From the NCBI GenBank assembly GCA_937926515.1, contig CALAZZ010000106.1, forward strand, positions 1 to 17,007: a DNA stretch of 17,007 nt, given 5' to 3'. Numbering within the stretch: position 1 is the stretch's first letter; the number at the start of each line of letters is the position of its first letter. The notes under the pieces were generated by a model. That model had not been told where the DNA came from, ran no database searches, and worked only from the letters and a program-made list of their open reading frames with translations. This document shows positions 7,960 to 14,635 of the stretch, in pieces. Origin of the DNA: an uncultured Bacteroidales bacterium (GTDB taxonomy: Bacteria > Bacteroidota > Bacteroidia > Bacteroidales > F082). Position numbers and translations under genes: made by a program.

Positions 7960-8400
7960 TTATCTTGCTGTTTTTCTGGTTTTTAAATCTAATAGACCTA
8001 AATAGTTGTTTTCTTTTTCCCGCATTATTTTTTGTTCACTCTGATTCTTATCATTATAACCCAGCAAATGTAATATTCCATGAATCATGACACGGTACAA
8101 CTCAATATAAAAGTCCAACTGGTTTACGGTCGCATTATCTTTAACCCTGTCTATACTTATATATAACTCTCCCGAAATCAGGCCGTTCATCAGGCTATTA
8201 TTGAAAGTGATGATATCAGTTAAATAATCGTGATCAAGGAATCTTTTATTCATTCCATAAAGAAACTCATCTGAAGTGAATAAAAAAAAGACCTGGCCGG
8301 CCTTTTGCTTTTCATCAAGAATGGTTTGATTCACCCATGTAGATAATTTAGTTTTATCAATATCGGGTAGTTCTACGTCAATTGCCTTGAAATAAATCAT
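7960..8400 (-). CDS. ybeY: rRNA maturation factor / endoribonuclease YbeY (Bacteroidota-type variant)
   Basis: 146 residues, usual length for UPF0054/YbeY, a metal-dependent RNase implicated in 16S rRNA 3'-end maturation and ribosome quality control. The family block FLDHDYLTDIITFN is present, as is the metal motif MIHGILHLLGYND, giving His107 and His111. Two usually conserved residues differ. The third zinc ligand (His124 in E. coli) aligns with Asp117, followed by Lys118. The Arg of the LNxxFR motif (Arg59 in E. coli) aligns with Leu55. From memory, a DK in place of DH is common in Bacteroidota YbeY, so this is probably a lineage trait rather than decay. The ATG (8400-8398) lies inside the preceding gene, whose stop is at 8380-8378, a 23-bp overlap that suggests translational coupling. 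Confidence 0.92.
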   Translation of the reverse strand: MIYFKAIDVELPDIDKTKLSTWVNQTILDEKQKAGQVFFLFTSDEFLYGMNKRFLDHDYLTDIITFNNSLMNGLISGELYISIDRVKDNATVNQLDFYIELYRVMIHGILHLLGYNDKNQSEQKIMREKENNYLGLLDLKTRKTAR

Positions 8401-8839
8401 TGTGTTTCTTAACTTTTTTCTCCTCTCCTTTCAAATAGTTCTTGAGGGTTTGAGCCCGTTCTTTCGACATCAGATTGAAGACGCTTTTTGTATCGAAAAA
8501 CAGTTTGAAATGCAATTCATCCAGATCTATCTCGAAATCATCTGTAAGTGTTTGTAAAAGCAGCATGGTTTCCGGGCTGAGCTTAGCACACTCTTCAGAG
8601 GGGCTCTCCACTTTAATATCAACCTCAAAAACAAGCCCTTCATGGCCCGCTTCAAAGTCCAGTATGAAATGGTCGCCAGGCCTTTCTGAAGTAAAATATT
8701 CAAACAGATCTGCGATGACGGTAAGGATATTGCCATAATAGGTATGTTCAAGCTGGAAAACCTCTGATATTTGATCAATAAAGGTTTCGATTTGCCAAAA
8801 GTTTTTATTATCTAGCTGGATTTCAATATTTTTATTCAT
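8378..8839 (-). CDS. Small degenerate GHKL/HATPase-like protein (anti-sigma-factor-like fold), function unknown
   Basis: 153 residues. Its ATG overlaps the DUF4175 stop by 8 bp (ATGAATAA), and its own end overlaps ybeY by 23 bp, so it is locked into the operon. No signal peptide or membrane helix. The pattern recalls an RsbW-like ATPase: a helix at the N-box position (NILTVIADLFEYFTSER), a strand pair (HFILDFEAGHEGLVFEVDI), then a helix and final strands (LLLQTLTDDFEIDLDELHFK, LFFDTKS). The key N-box Asn and the DxGxG ATP-lid motif are not recognisable, so ATP binding is doubtful. I recall a small 'ATP-binding protein' being annotated at this place in Bacteroidota genomes. A role as a regulatory partner of its neighbours is inference. 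The C-terminus is Lys-rich (GEEKKVKKHN). Confidence 0.7.
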   Translation of the reverse strand: MNKNIEIQLDNKNFWQIETFIDQISEVFQLEHTYYGNILTVIADLFEYFTSERPGDHFILDFEAGHEGLVFEVDIKVESPSEECAKLSPETMLLLQTLTDDFEIDLDELHFKLFFDTKSVFNLMSKERAQTLKNYLKGEEKKVKKHNDLFQGN

Positions 8840-11800
8840 TGTAAAGCAATTCGTTGGTACGTAAGAAATAGTTACTCACTCTGTTTCTGTAAAAAGGTTG
8901 AAGTTCAACAGGGGCAAGCCGAAGTTCATCGCGTTGCATTTCTATTACCCTTTTATACTCAAAAAAATCAGAAGGGTTACTTAAATTTTCACCTTTAAAT
9001 TCATTTGATTCTCGCTGCTCGTCCAATTCTCTTTCTTTCTCTGCCCGTTCAGATTCAAGCAGCCTCACAACAATATCCTGCTGGCGCTCCAGGAGTTCCT
9101 GGTTAATGCGGCGGTTCACCAGATCTTCTTCGAGCTTGTCCATGTCCTCCAATATTTCCTGTAATTCGGATCCGCCTTCACCCTGGGTTTTGAGTTCATT
9201 TAAATAATTCTGAAGTTGTTGCCTGATGGCTTCCTGTTCAGCTGCCATACGTGCAATTTCTTCACTCATCCCGGGTTTACCGCCTTCGGAGCCGTTGTCA
9301 CCATCCATAAGCCCATTCATTTGCTCACCGAGTGCTTCCTGCAGTTCCCGCATATTTTGAATTGAACTGCCACCGCTGCTTCCACTTTCGCATTGCCCAT
9401 CACCTTGCATCGGGCTAGACATACCCATACTGTCCTGAAGGTTTTTCAATGCTTCTGCAAGCATAAGGCCCAAGTTGTTTAGTGACATCATGGAGAATTG
9501 CTGGTTCTGTAACACTGCAGAAGTTTGCCTATCGTGCATCCCGGAAAGGGCAGCATTCATTCTTTCGGTAATGATATCAACCTCATTTAGGATAAAGTTC
9601 TCAACCATGGGCTGCCTTTTACTCAAGGCTAAAAGTGAGTCTTCAACAATTTTAAAGGATTGCCGCAATTCCGTTTGGTCTTTTATCACATCCACATAAG
9701 CCGGATCGTCGCGACGCATGGTACCAAGCAACTCTAGAATATCTTCTTGTTTGAGCGAACTTCGAACAATGTTTTCAAGTAAAATGCGCATACTGCGGGC
9801 ATCTTCTGCTTGCTGCTGTTGTTGTGATTGCATCATCATCATAGCAAGGTTGTCCTTCATCTTCTTCATCTCACCGGCCGCACGCTTCTGGCTGCCGCCC
9901 GATTGTTGCTTCTGATCTCTTTGTAATTGTTCGTCGGCCTTATCCAGCTGGTCTGATATGTTTTTCTCTTCTTCCTTTGTATCGTCACGCTTAAAAGGTC
10001 TTTGCAGGTTTTGATTTTCTTTGCGCAAAGAATCCAGGGTGTTCATCTTGCTATCAAATTCATGAGAGATTTCTTCCAGCTTTTCGCTTAGTTTTTCATC
10101 AGGCTGGCTTTCTGAAGCCGTTTCTTCGGCATTCTTTTCAAGCGCATCAGCAAGTTTATCCAGGTCATTGATCAGATCGTTCATGGCCTTTTCTACCTGC
10201 AGTTGTTTGAGTAAGGCCAGATTACGATCAAGCATCTGCTCAAACTGCTCATTGTTCATTTGCATATTTTTGAGCATGTCTTGTACCTGGTCTTTATTCA
10301 ATTCATTCATCAGGTCCTGTATCTCTTCCATCATTTTACGGATGTCATCAGGTATCAGTTCATCGAACAGTTTCGATATTTGTTCCTGCTTTTGCAGGAT
10401 CTGCTCATTGGCGCGGTTATTTTCCCTGTCGAACTGATTCAGTTTATCGCGTTCATTAGCCAAGTCGCTAATCTCCTGCTGAAGTTTTTTCTGTTTTTCA
10501 ACCAGGTCTTTCATTTTATTTCGATCGCTCCAATCAAGATCACGCTTTTGCATCAGTTCACGCATAAATTCATCTATCTCGCGCTTCAACTCGGTGCTTT
10601 CCTTCAGTGCATCATCCATTCGCTCTGCAATGCTCGTTTCCATTTTCTTTGAAACGCTATCAAGCTGTTCATTTGAAAGTATTTCCATCACAAATACATT
10701 GGAGCGTTTGCTTTTTGGGCCATTCACAGCATCATTGTCCCACACCTCAAAAAAGTAATTAATGCGGTCACCCGGTTCAACATTCAGGCTATCTGCCGAA
10801 AAAAAGTAATAGAATTGTTGATTGGTCCTGTTTCTGTCAATCGGTATATTTCGCACTACAGGATCAGGTTCGGCATTGCTTGCCGGGTTCTGAGTGTTAT
10901 ATACAAAACTTAGACGTGAAAACCCATAATCATCACTGATCATACCTGTATAAAAACGATTCTTGTCGAATTCATCACTATCAGCCTGCCTTACTTCTAT
11001 AAGCGGGTATTCGTCAGGAATAATATCGATTGAAAAATCAAGATGTCCCCCGTCAATATCATATTTATTTGCAGGTTTCACCCTGAACGTTGTATTGGTC
11101 ATGGCCTTGTGCTGCGTTTGAAAGCGATTGGCAGAAACCTTGTCCATCACAAAATCCTGCTCAGAAATCAAGTTTAACTGGTCAGAGTCACGTGTATTAA
11201 ACTGCCATTGAATGCTTGAACCAATCGGAACAGCGATGTGTGTAAGATCGCGGAACACTTCGTCACTGCGATTGGTATAGCCGGGAAAATCCACCTCGGC
11301 AAGGTAGGAGAGTAAAACAGGTTTTGGAAACACCTGTATTTGATAATCCATTCCTGAGTACCCCACGGTTTCTATTCTAAATGTAATATCCTGCGTAAGC
11401 TTTCTGAAAACATAGCTAAATTCATTGGTATTTAACCTGGTCATACTGTTTCGGAAACCACCAAAAACGATTGTCATTTGAGCCGGAAGCTCAGTCCCGG
11501 TAACCCTTACCTTCACTTCAAAGTCTTCATGCTGAACAGCATCAAAGTCATTGTTCATCACATGCACTTCAAAAGGCAAAGGCTTGCTGAAACTTGTGTT
11601 GTACTGAGCAATGCGCTTGGTAGGTTCAATGACAAACGCAGGGAAAAGAACAAGTATAGTTAATAAAGCTACGACCGGTATTAGGCCATAGCGGAGATAA
11701 TGCAGGTTTTTGCGCAGGTCAACGGCATTGTTAAAGGGAATTGGTCTCAGGCGCGCAATCTTCTGCTCAATTCCAGCTATAAGCAAATCGCTTATAAAGG

Positions 11801-12167
11801 GTTGATTTTCCGCACTTTTTCTAAGCTGGATCGTATTCAGCAGCTTATCCTGAACTTCCGGAAAATGCTTGCCTATTTCACTTGCGGCAACTTCGATAGG
11901 CATTGCCTTTCTATATGACACAAGTTTGTAGACCGGGATAAATATATAGCGTGCCAGTACATAGGCCGAAGTGATCAGGTAAGTATAAAACAAAACAAGC
12001 CTGACGGTTGTTTTCAGATAAGCAAAGTATTCAATGCCGCTGAGTACCAACAAAAGCAAAGCGAGTAAGAAAGCACTATAAATAAAACCCTTTATCAATT
12101 GGTTGAAGTAATACTTCTTGATAAATCGTTCTATCTTTGCAACAAGTATTTTAAAATTGTTACTCAT
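8832..12167 (-). CDS. DUF4175 family membrane-anchored coiled-coil protein
   Basis: 1111 residues. The ATG at 12167 is preceded by AAAGGAAG at 12175-12182 with 7-nt spacing, an unusually good Shine-Dalgarno for this phylum. Layout: two membrane helices (about 22-45 and 48-75), a third (about 140-165, LIPVVALLTILVLFPAFV), then a beta-rich extracytoplasmic part (about 190-485) with Ig-like stretches. From about 492 to 780 runs a long charged coiled coil rich in Asp, Lys, Glu and Gln, ending in a Met4/Gln5 tract at 776-786. A second helical region follows to the C-terminus, broken by a Gly/Ser-rich linker near 912-932. This matches the DUF4175 architecture (membrane anchor, periplasmic beta domain, coiled coil) known in Bacteroidota and, in a related form, alphaproteobacteria. 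Molecular function unknown; a structural or scaffold role at the envelope is inference. First gene of the minus-strand operon. Confidence 0.85.
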   Translation of the reverse strand: MSNNFKILVAKIERFIKKYYFNQLIKGFIYSAFLLALLLLVLSGIEYFAYLKTTVRLVLFYTYLITSAYVLARYIFIPVYKLVSYRKAMPIEVAASEIGKHFPEVQDKLLNTIQLRKSAENQPFISDLLIAGIEQKIARLRPIPFNNAVDLRKNLHYLRYGLIPVVALLTILVLFPAFVIEPTKRIAQYNTSFSKPLPFEVHVMNNDFDAVQHEDFEVKVRVTGTELPAQMTIVFGGFRNSMTRLNTNEFSYVFRKLTQDITFRIETVGYSGMDYQIQVFPKPVLLSYLAEVDFPGYTNRSDEVFRDLTHIAVPIGSSIQWQFNTRDSDQLNLISEQDFVMDKVSANRFQTQHKAMTNTTFRVKPANKYDIDGGHLDFSIDIIPDEYPLIEVRQADSDEFDKNRFYTGMISDDYGFSRLSFVYNTQNPASNAEPDPVVRNIPIDRNRTNQQFYYFFSADSLNVEPGDRINYFFEVWDNDAVNGPKSKRSNVFVMEILSNEQLDSVSKKMETSIAERMDDALKESTELKREIDEFMRELMQKRDLDWSDRNKMKDLVEKQKKLQQEISDLANERDKLNQFDRENNRANEQILQKQEQISKLFDELIPDDIRKMMEEIQDLMNELNKDQVQDMLKNMQMNNEQFEQMLDRNLALLKQLQVEKAMNDLINDLDKLADALEKNAEETASESQPDEKLSEKLEEISHEFDSKMNTLDSLRKENQNLQRPFKRDDTKEEEKNISDQLDKADEQLQRDQKQQSGGSQKRAAGEMKKMKDNLAMMMMQSQQQQQAEDARSMRILLENIVRSSLKQEDILELLGTMRRDDPAYVDVIKDQTELRQSFKIVEDSLLALSKRQPMVENFILNEVDIITERMNAALSGMHDRQTSAVLQNQQFSMMSLNNLGLMLAEALKNLQDSMGMSSPMQGDGQCESGSSGGSSIQNMRELQEALGEQMNGLMDGDNGSEGGKPGMSEEIARMAAEQEAIRQQLQNYLNELKTQGEGGSELQEILEDMDKLEEDLVNRRINQELLERQQDIVVRLLESERAEKERELDEQRESNEFKGENLSNPSDFFEYKRVIEMQRDELRLAPVELQPFYRNRVSNYFLRTNELLYNE
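9810..9842 (-). repeat. Trinucleotide-repeat tract encoding Met4-Gln-Ser-Gln5 in the DUF4175 protein
   Basis: On the coding strand four ATG codons are followed by CAA, TCA and then a run of five CAA/CAG codons. This encodes the low-complexity MMMMQSQQQQQ at the end of the first coiled coil (residues 776-786). The repeat keeps the frame whatever its copy number, so its length could vary between strains without breaking the protein; variation itself is not shown. Confidence 0.7.
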
Positions 12168-12279
12168 TTATTGTCTTCCTTTGTGAGTTCCTGATTGATG
12201 AAACTTTAACAAACCGCTTATTTTTATGCAAATATATATTAAGCTTATCATATAGGCTTTTATATTAACATTTTTAACA
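12168..12279. promoter_or_regulatory. Divergent intergenic region between the minus-strand operon and the M1 peptidase
   Basis: A 112-bp AT-rich gap with starts on both sides; both transcription blocks must have their promoters here unless they lie inside genes. For the minus strand an exact Bacteroidota -7 element TATATTTG (consensus TAnnTTTG) is visible at 12229-12236, which would give a leader of about 50-60 nt before the DUF4175 ATG. A matching TTTG at the -33 position is not seen. For the plus strand the best candidate is TATTTTTA at 12219-12226 (7/8), again without a clear -33 partner. Read by eye only. Confidence 0.4.
12229..12236 (-). promoter_or_regulatory. Candidate -7 promoter element (TAnnTTTG) for the DUF4175-mnmG operon
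   Basis: The minus strand reads TATATTTG, an exact match to the -7 consensus used by the primary sigma factor of Bacteroidota. It lies 62 bp from the DUF4175 start codon. No convincing -33 TTTG is present at the usual distance, so this is a candidate only. Confidence 0.35.
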
Positions 12280-14250
12280 ATGAAAAAGTTTTTCTTGATT
12301 ATTCCTATCTTACTGGTTTCAACAATATTTGCACAGAACATTGAAGTGCATACGCATGACCGTTATTGTAAGCATCACCCCATTCTGAGCGATGTGCCCT
12401 CCTATGCTTACCGCAACGATTGGCAAAGTGATTTAGTACACGATTATGATGTTAAGTTTTATTGGCTGGATATTGAAGTTTCAAGTACCACTGTGGCTGT
12501 GGCAGGAAAAGTGACCATCATGGCAGAAGTCTTAACTGATGATTTTGAAACATTTGCCTTTGAGCTTATTCCTCAACACACCATTGATTCCATTGTATTC
12601 AATGGATTGGCAATCACCGAGTATGACCGAGAAGGCGATAATGTTTTGGTTGAGGTACCGTCAGTCAACGCCGGCGATGGTTTCACCGCTGAGATTTATT
12701 ACGGAGGCACTCCGCCCACTGGCGGATTCTTTTCCGGTGTATCCACGGGCACCTCAAACACATGGCAAAAAAGTGTTACCTGGACACTGTCTGAGCCCTT
12801 TAATGCCAAGCAATGGTTTCCCGTTAAACAGGTTTTGACCGATAAAGCTGATTCTGTTTGGGTATATCTTACCACCAATGAAAATGAAATGGCAGGTTCA
12901 CAAGGACTCCTGACAAATATTACTGATATGGGCAATAACAAGATTCGTTACGAATGGAAGTCAAACTACCCTATCGCCTATTACCTGATCTCATTCGCTG
13001 TTTCTGATTATCAGGAGTATAATATTTATGCCAAACCCTCGGACCTAGAGGGTGATTCCATACTTGTGCAAAACTTTATCTATAATCATCCCAACTATCT
13101 GAATACCTATCAAAACGATATTGACCAGGTGGTTCCAATGATTGAGCTTTTTTCTGATTATTATTCACTTTACCCGTTTTGGGAGGAGAAGTATGGCCAT
13201 ACCATCACCCAGATGGGCGGTGGCATGGAACATCAAACCATGAGCACCATGGGTGGCTGGAGTTTCAACCTGGTAGCCCATGAGCTGGGCCATATGTGGT
13301 TTGGTGACAATGTAACCTGCGCCACATGGAGCGATATTTGGATCAATGAAGGTTTTGCAACCTATTCCAGCTACCTGGCTCATTATTACCTGTTAAGTCC
13401 GCAACAAGGCAACAGTTTTATGGTGAGTACGCAAAACAATGTGATGTCGCAGCCCGGTGGCAGTGTTTATGTTCCCCCTTCACAAGCCACACCTGATAAT
13501 ATTTGGCGCATTTTCAACGGCAGACTATCGTATGACAAGGGTGCAGCCATTATTCACGTTCTCAGGAATGAGATCAATGATGATGAATTGTTCTTTGATG
13601 TATTGCGTACCTTCAACATGGAATTTCGCGACAGCACAGCCACAGGTGATGATTTTCGTCAACATGCAGAAATGATCACCGGCATGGATTTCGAAACCTT
13701 TTTTGAACAATGGTATTATGGTGAGGGATATCCAATTTATGATATTGTCTGGTATTATGATAACAGCCACGCACATCTTACAGTGACGCAGTCAACCTCA
13801 ACTGCAATTACCCCATTGTTTGAAATGACAATGGAATACAAATTACTTTTTGAAGATGGTTCTGACACTTTGGTGCGACTTTACCAGGATGCCAACCTTA
13901 AAACTTTTGAAGTTCCTGTTAATAAGCGGGTTACTGGGGTACAGGTTGACCCTGATTATTGGACTTTTGAAAAGACCAACAGCATCACTGTAGGTATGGA
14001 AGAAACCGCCAACTCCAGTTTTTTTAGTTTTCACCCCAATCCGGTGAAAGATTTTCTGAATATATACATACTAAATGATGCGACAGCGAATCGTACCCTT
14101 CGTATTGTCGATTTGCAAGGTCGTCTGCTTTTTCAGCAAAGCTTTAATGGAAAAAAACTTCATATGAACCTGTCAGATGTGCCTAAGGGGATCTATTTGC
14201 TTCAGGTGCATGATGGCAACAATACCTACAGCCGGAAACTTGTCAAATAA
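12280..14250 (+). CDS. Secreted M1-family metallopeptidase (aminopeptidase N-like) with T9SS sorting domain
   Basis: 656 residues. An N-terminal signal peptide (MKKFFLIIPILLVSTIFAQ) is followed by the M1 beta-sandwich domain. The substrate-anchoring loop is GGGMEHQT (Glu317; His where classical GAMEN has Asn). The zinc site HELGH (His334, Glu335, His338) is followed 18 residues later by Glu357 in WINEGFA. The transition-state Tyr is Tyr418 in SYDKGAA. A short helical part and a small beta domain (about 490-565) follow; the large C-terminal armadillo domain of full-size aminopeptidase N is absent. Residues about 580-656 form a type A T9SS tail: FHPNPVKDFLNI, then IVDLQGRLL, then LSDVPKGIYLLQV. 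It should be exported by Sec, passed through the outer membrane by T9SS and released or anchored on the cell surface, there trimming peptides. All catalytic residues look intact. Transcribed divergently from the operon. Confidence 0.95.
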   Translation: MKKFFLIIPILLVSTIFAQNIEVHTHDRYCKHHPILSDVPSYAYRNDWQSDLVHDYDVKFYWLDIEVSSTTVAVAGKVTIMAEVLTDDFETFAFELIPQHTIDSIVFNGLAITEYDREGDNVLVEVPSVNAGDGFTAEIYYGGTPPTGGFFSGVSTGTSNTWQKSVTWTLSEPFNAKQWFPVKQVLTDKADSVWVYLTTNENEMAGSQGLLTNITDMGNNKIRYEWKSNYPIAYYLISFAVSDYQEYNIYAKPSDLEGDSILVQNFIYNHPNYLNTYQNDIDQVVPMIELFSDYYSLYPFWEEKYGHTITQMGGGMEHQTMSTMGGWSFNLVAHELGHMWFGDNVTCATWSDIWINEGFATYSSYLAHYYLLSPQQGNSFMVSTQNNVMSQPGGSVYVPPSQATPDNIWRIFNGRLSYDKGAAIIHVLRNEINDDELFFDVLRTFNMEFRDSTATGDDFRQHAEMITGMDFETFFEQWYYGEGYPIYDIVWYYDNSHAHLTVTQSTSTAITPLFEMTMEYKLLFEDGSDTLVRLYQDANLKTFEVPVNKRVTGVQVDPDYWTFEKTNSITVGMEETANSSFFSFHPNPVKDFLNIYILNDATANRTLRIVDLQGRLLFQQSFNGKKLHMNLSDVPKGIYLLQVHDGNNTYSRKLVK

Positions 14251-14370
14251 GCTACACCTAAACATCTATTTTTTTGTCGTCTTCACTTAGGGTGCATTAG
14301 GTTTTCACTGTCCAGGTTAATAATTGTCTTTTTGGAGTTGCACATTCCAACAACGTAGCAACCTAATAAC

Positions 14371-14418
14371 ATAATACTTACGGTTGTAACCGAAAATACT
14401 TATAATACTTCTCGGTTA
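14371..14418. repeat. Cluster of short direct and inverted repeats (AATACTT and CGGTT/AACCG)
   Basis: AATACTT occurs three times (14373-14379, 14395-14401, 14404-14410). ATAATACTT followed by CGGTT occurs twice (14371-14385 and, with two or so extra bases, 14402-14417). TAACCGA (14387-14393) is a perfect inverted partner of TCGGTTA (14412-14418), and its AACCG can also pair with the CGGTT just before it (14381-14385), so two mutually exclusive hairpins can be drawn. This could be an operator cluster or an RNA structure; no known family is recognised. Confidence 0.5.
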
Positions 14419-14512
14419 TATATCCATTTTCTTAATATATCTCCCGTCAACAAGCCTGTTTTCTGCCCCCTCTTTATCAATTACCCCCCCTCCTGAAAAG
14501 TTTAACCACTAT

Positions 14513-14610
14513 AATTCTGATAGTTTTTAAACAAAATGGTGTTTTTTCTGTTATTTGGTTAAGAGCATTAAGGCAAGACTGCCTGCTGATATGGAACAGA
14601 ATTCTGATAG
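14513..14610 (+). repeat. 11-bp direct repeat AATTCTGATAG in the leader of the next gene
   Basis: AATTCTGATAG occurs at 14513-14523 and again at 14600-14610, 87 bp apart, the second copy 25 bp before the start codon at 14636. Two exact 11-mers in such a short AT-rich gap could be binding sites or chance. Confidence 0.4.
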
Positions 14611-14635
14611 ACCAAATTCATCAAACCTCTGACTT

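Larger units (their letters stand above)
14251..14635. other. 385-bp intergenic stretch, no gene seen, with short repeats
   Basis: No open frame with coding character is visible on either strand. It is AT-rich with pyrimidine-rich patches (14461-14492, including a run of seven C). Near the left end CACCTAA (14255-14261) and TTAGGGTG (14287-14294) could pair imperfectly, but the loop is about 25 nt and the arms short, so this is not a convincing terminator. The middle holds the AATACTT/CGGTT cluster and the right half an 11-bp direct repeat, both listed separately. A loose promoter candidate TTTA-N16-TAGTTTTT (14501-14528) lies about 110 bp before the next start codon. The leader of the downstream gene is therefore probably long. 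Confidence 0.5.

Noticed and set aside
10168..10652. Plus-strand open frames up to 130 codons opposite the DUF4175 coiled coil
   Set aside because: They are antisense shadows of Leu/Gln/Glu/Lys-rich codons, with low-complexity Phe/Ile/Ser-rich translations and no family resemblance.
14255..14294. Possible terminator hairpin CACCTAA / TTAGGGTG after the M1 peptidase
   Set aside because: Short AT-rich arms, a bulge and a loop of about 25 nt; the T-run lies inside the loop rather than after the stem.
14461..14492. C-rich patch with a run of seven C in the intergenic region
   Set aside because: No repeat unit, partner sequence or motif accompanies it; on its own it supports no feature.
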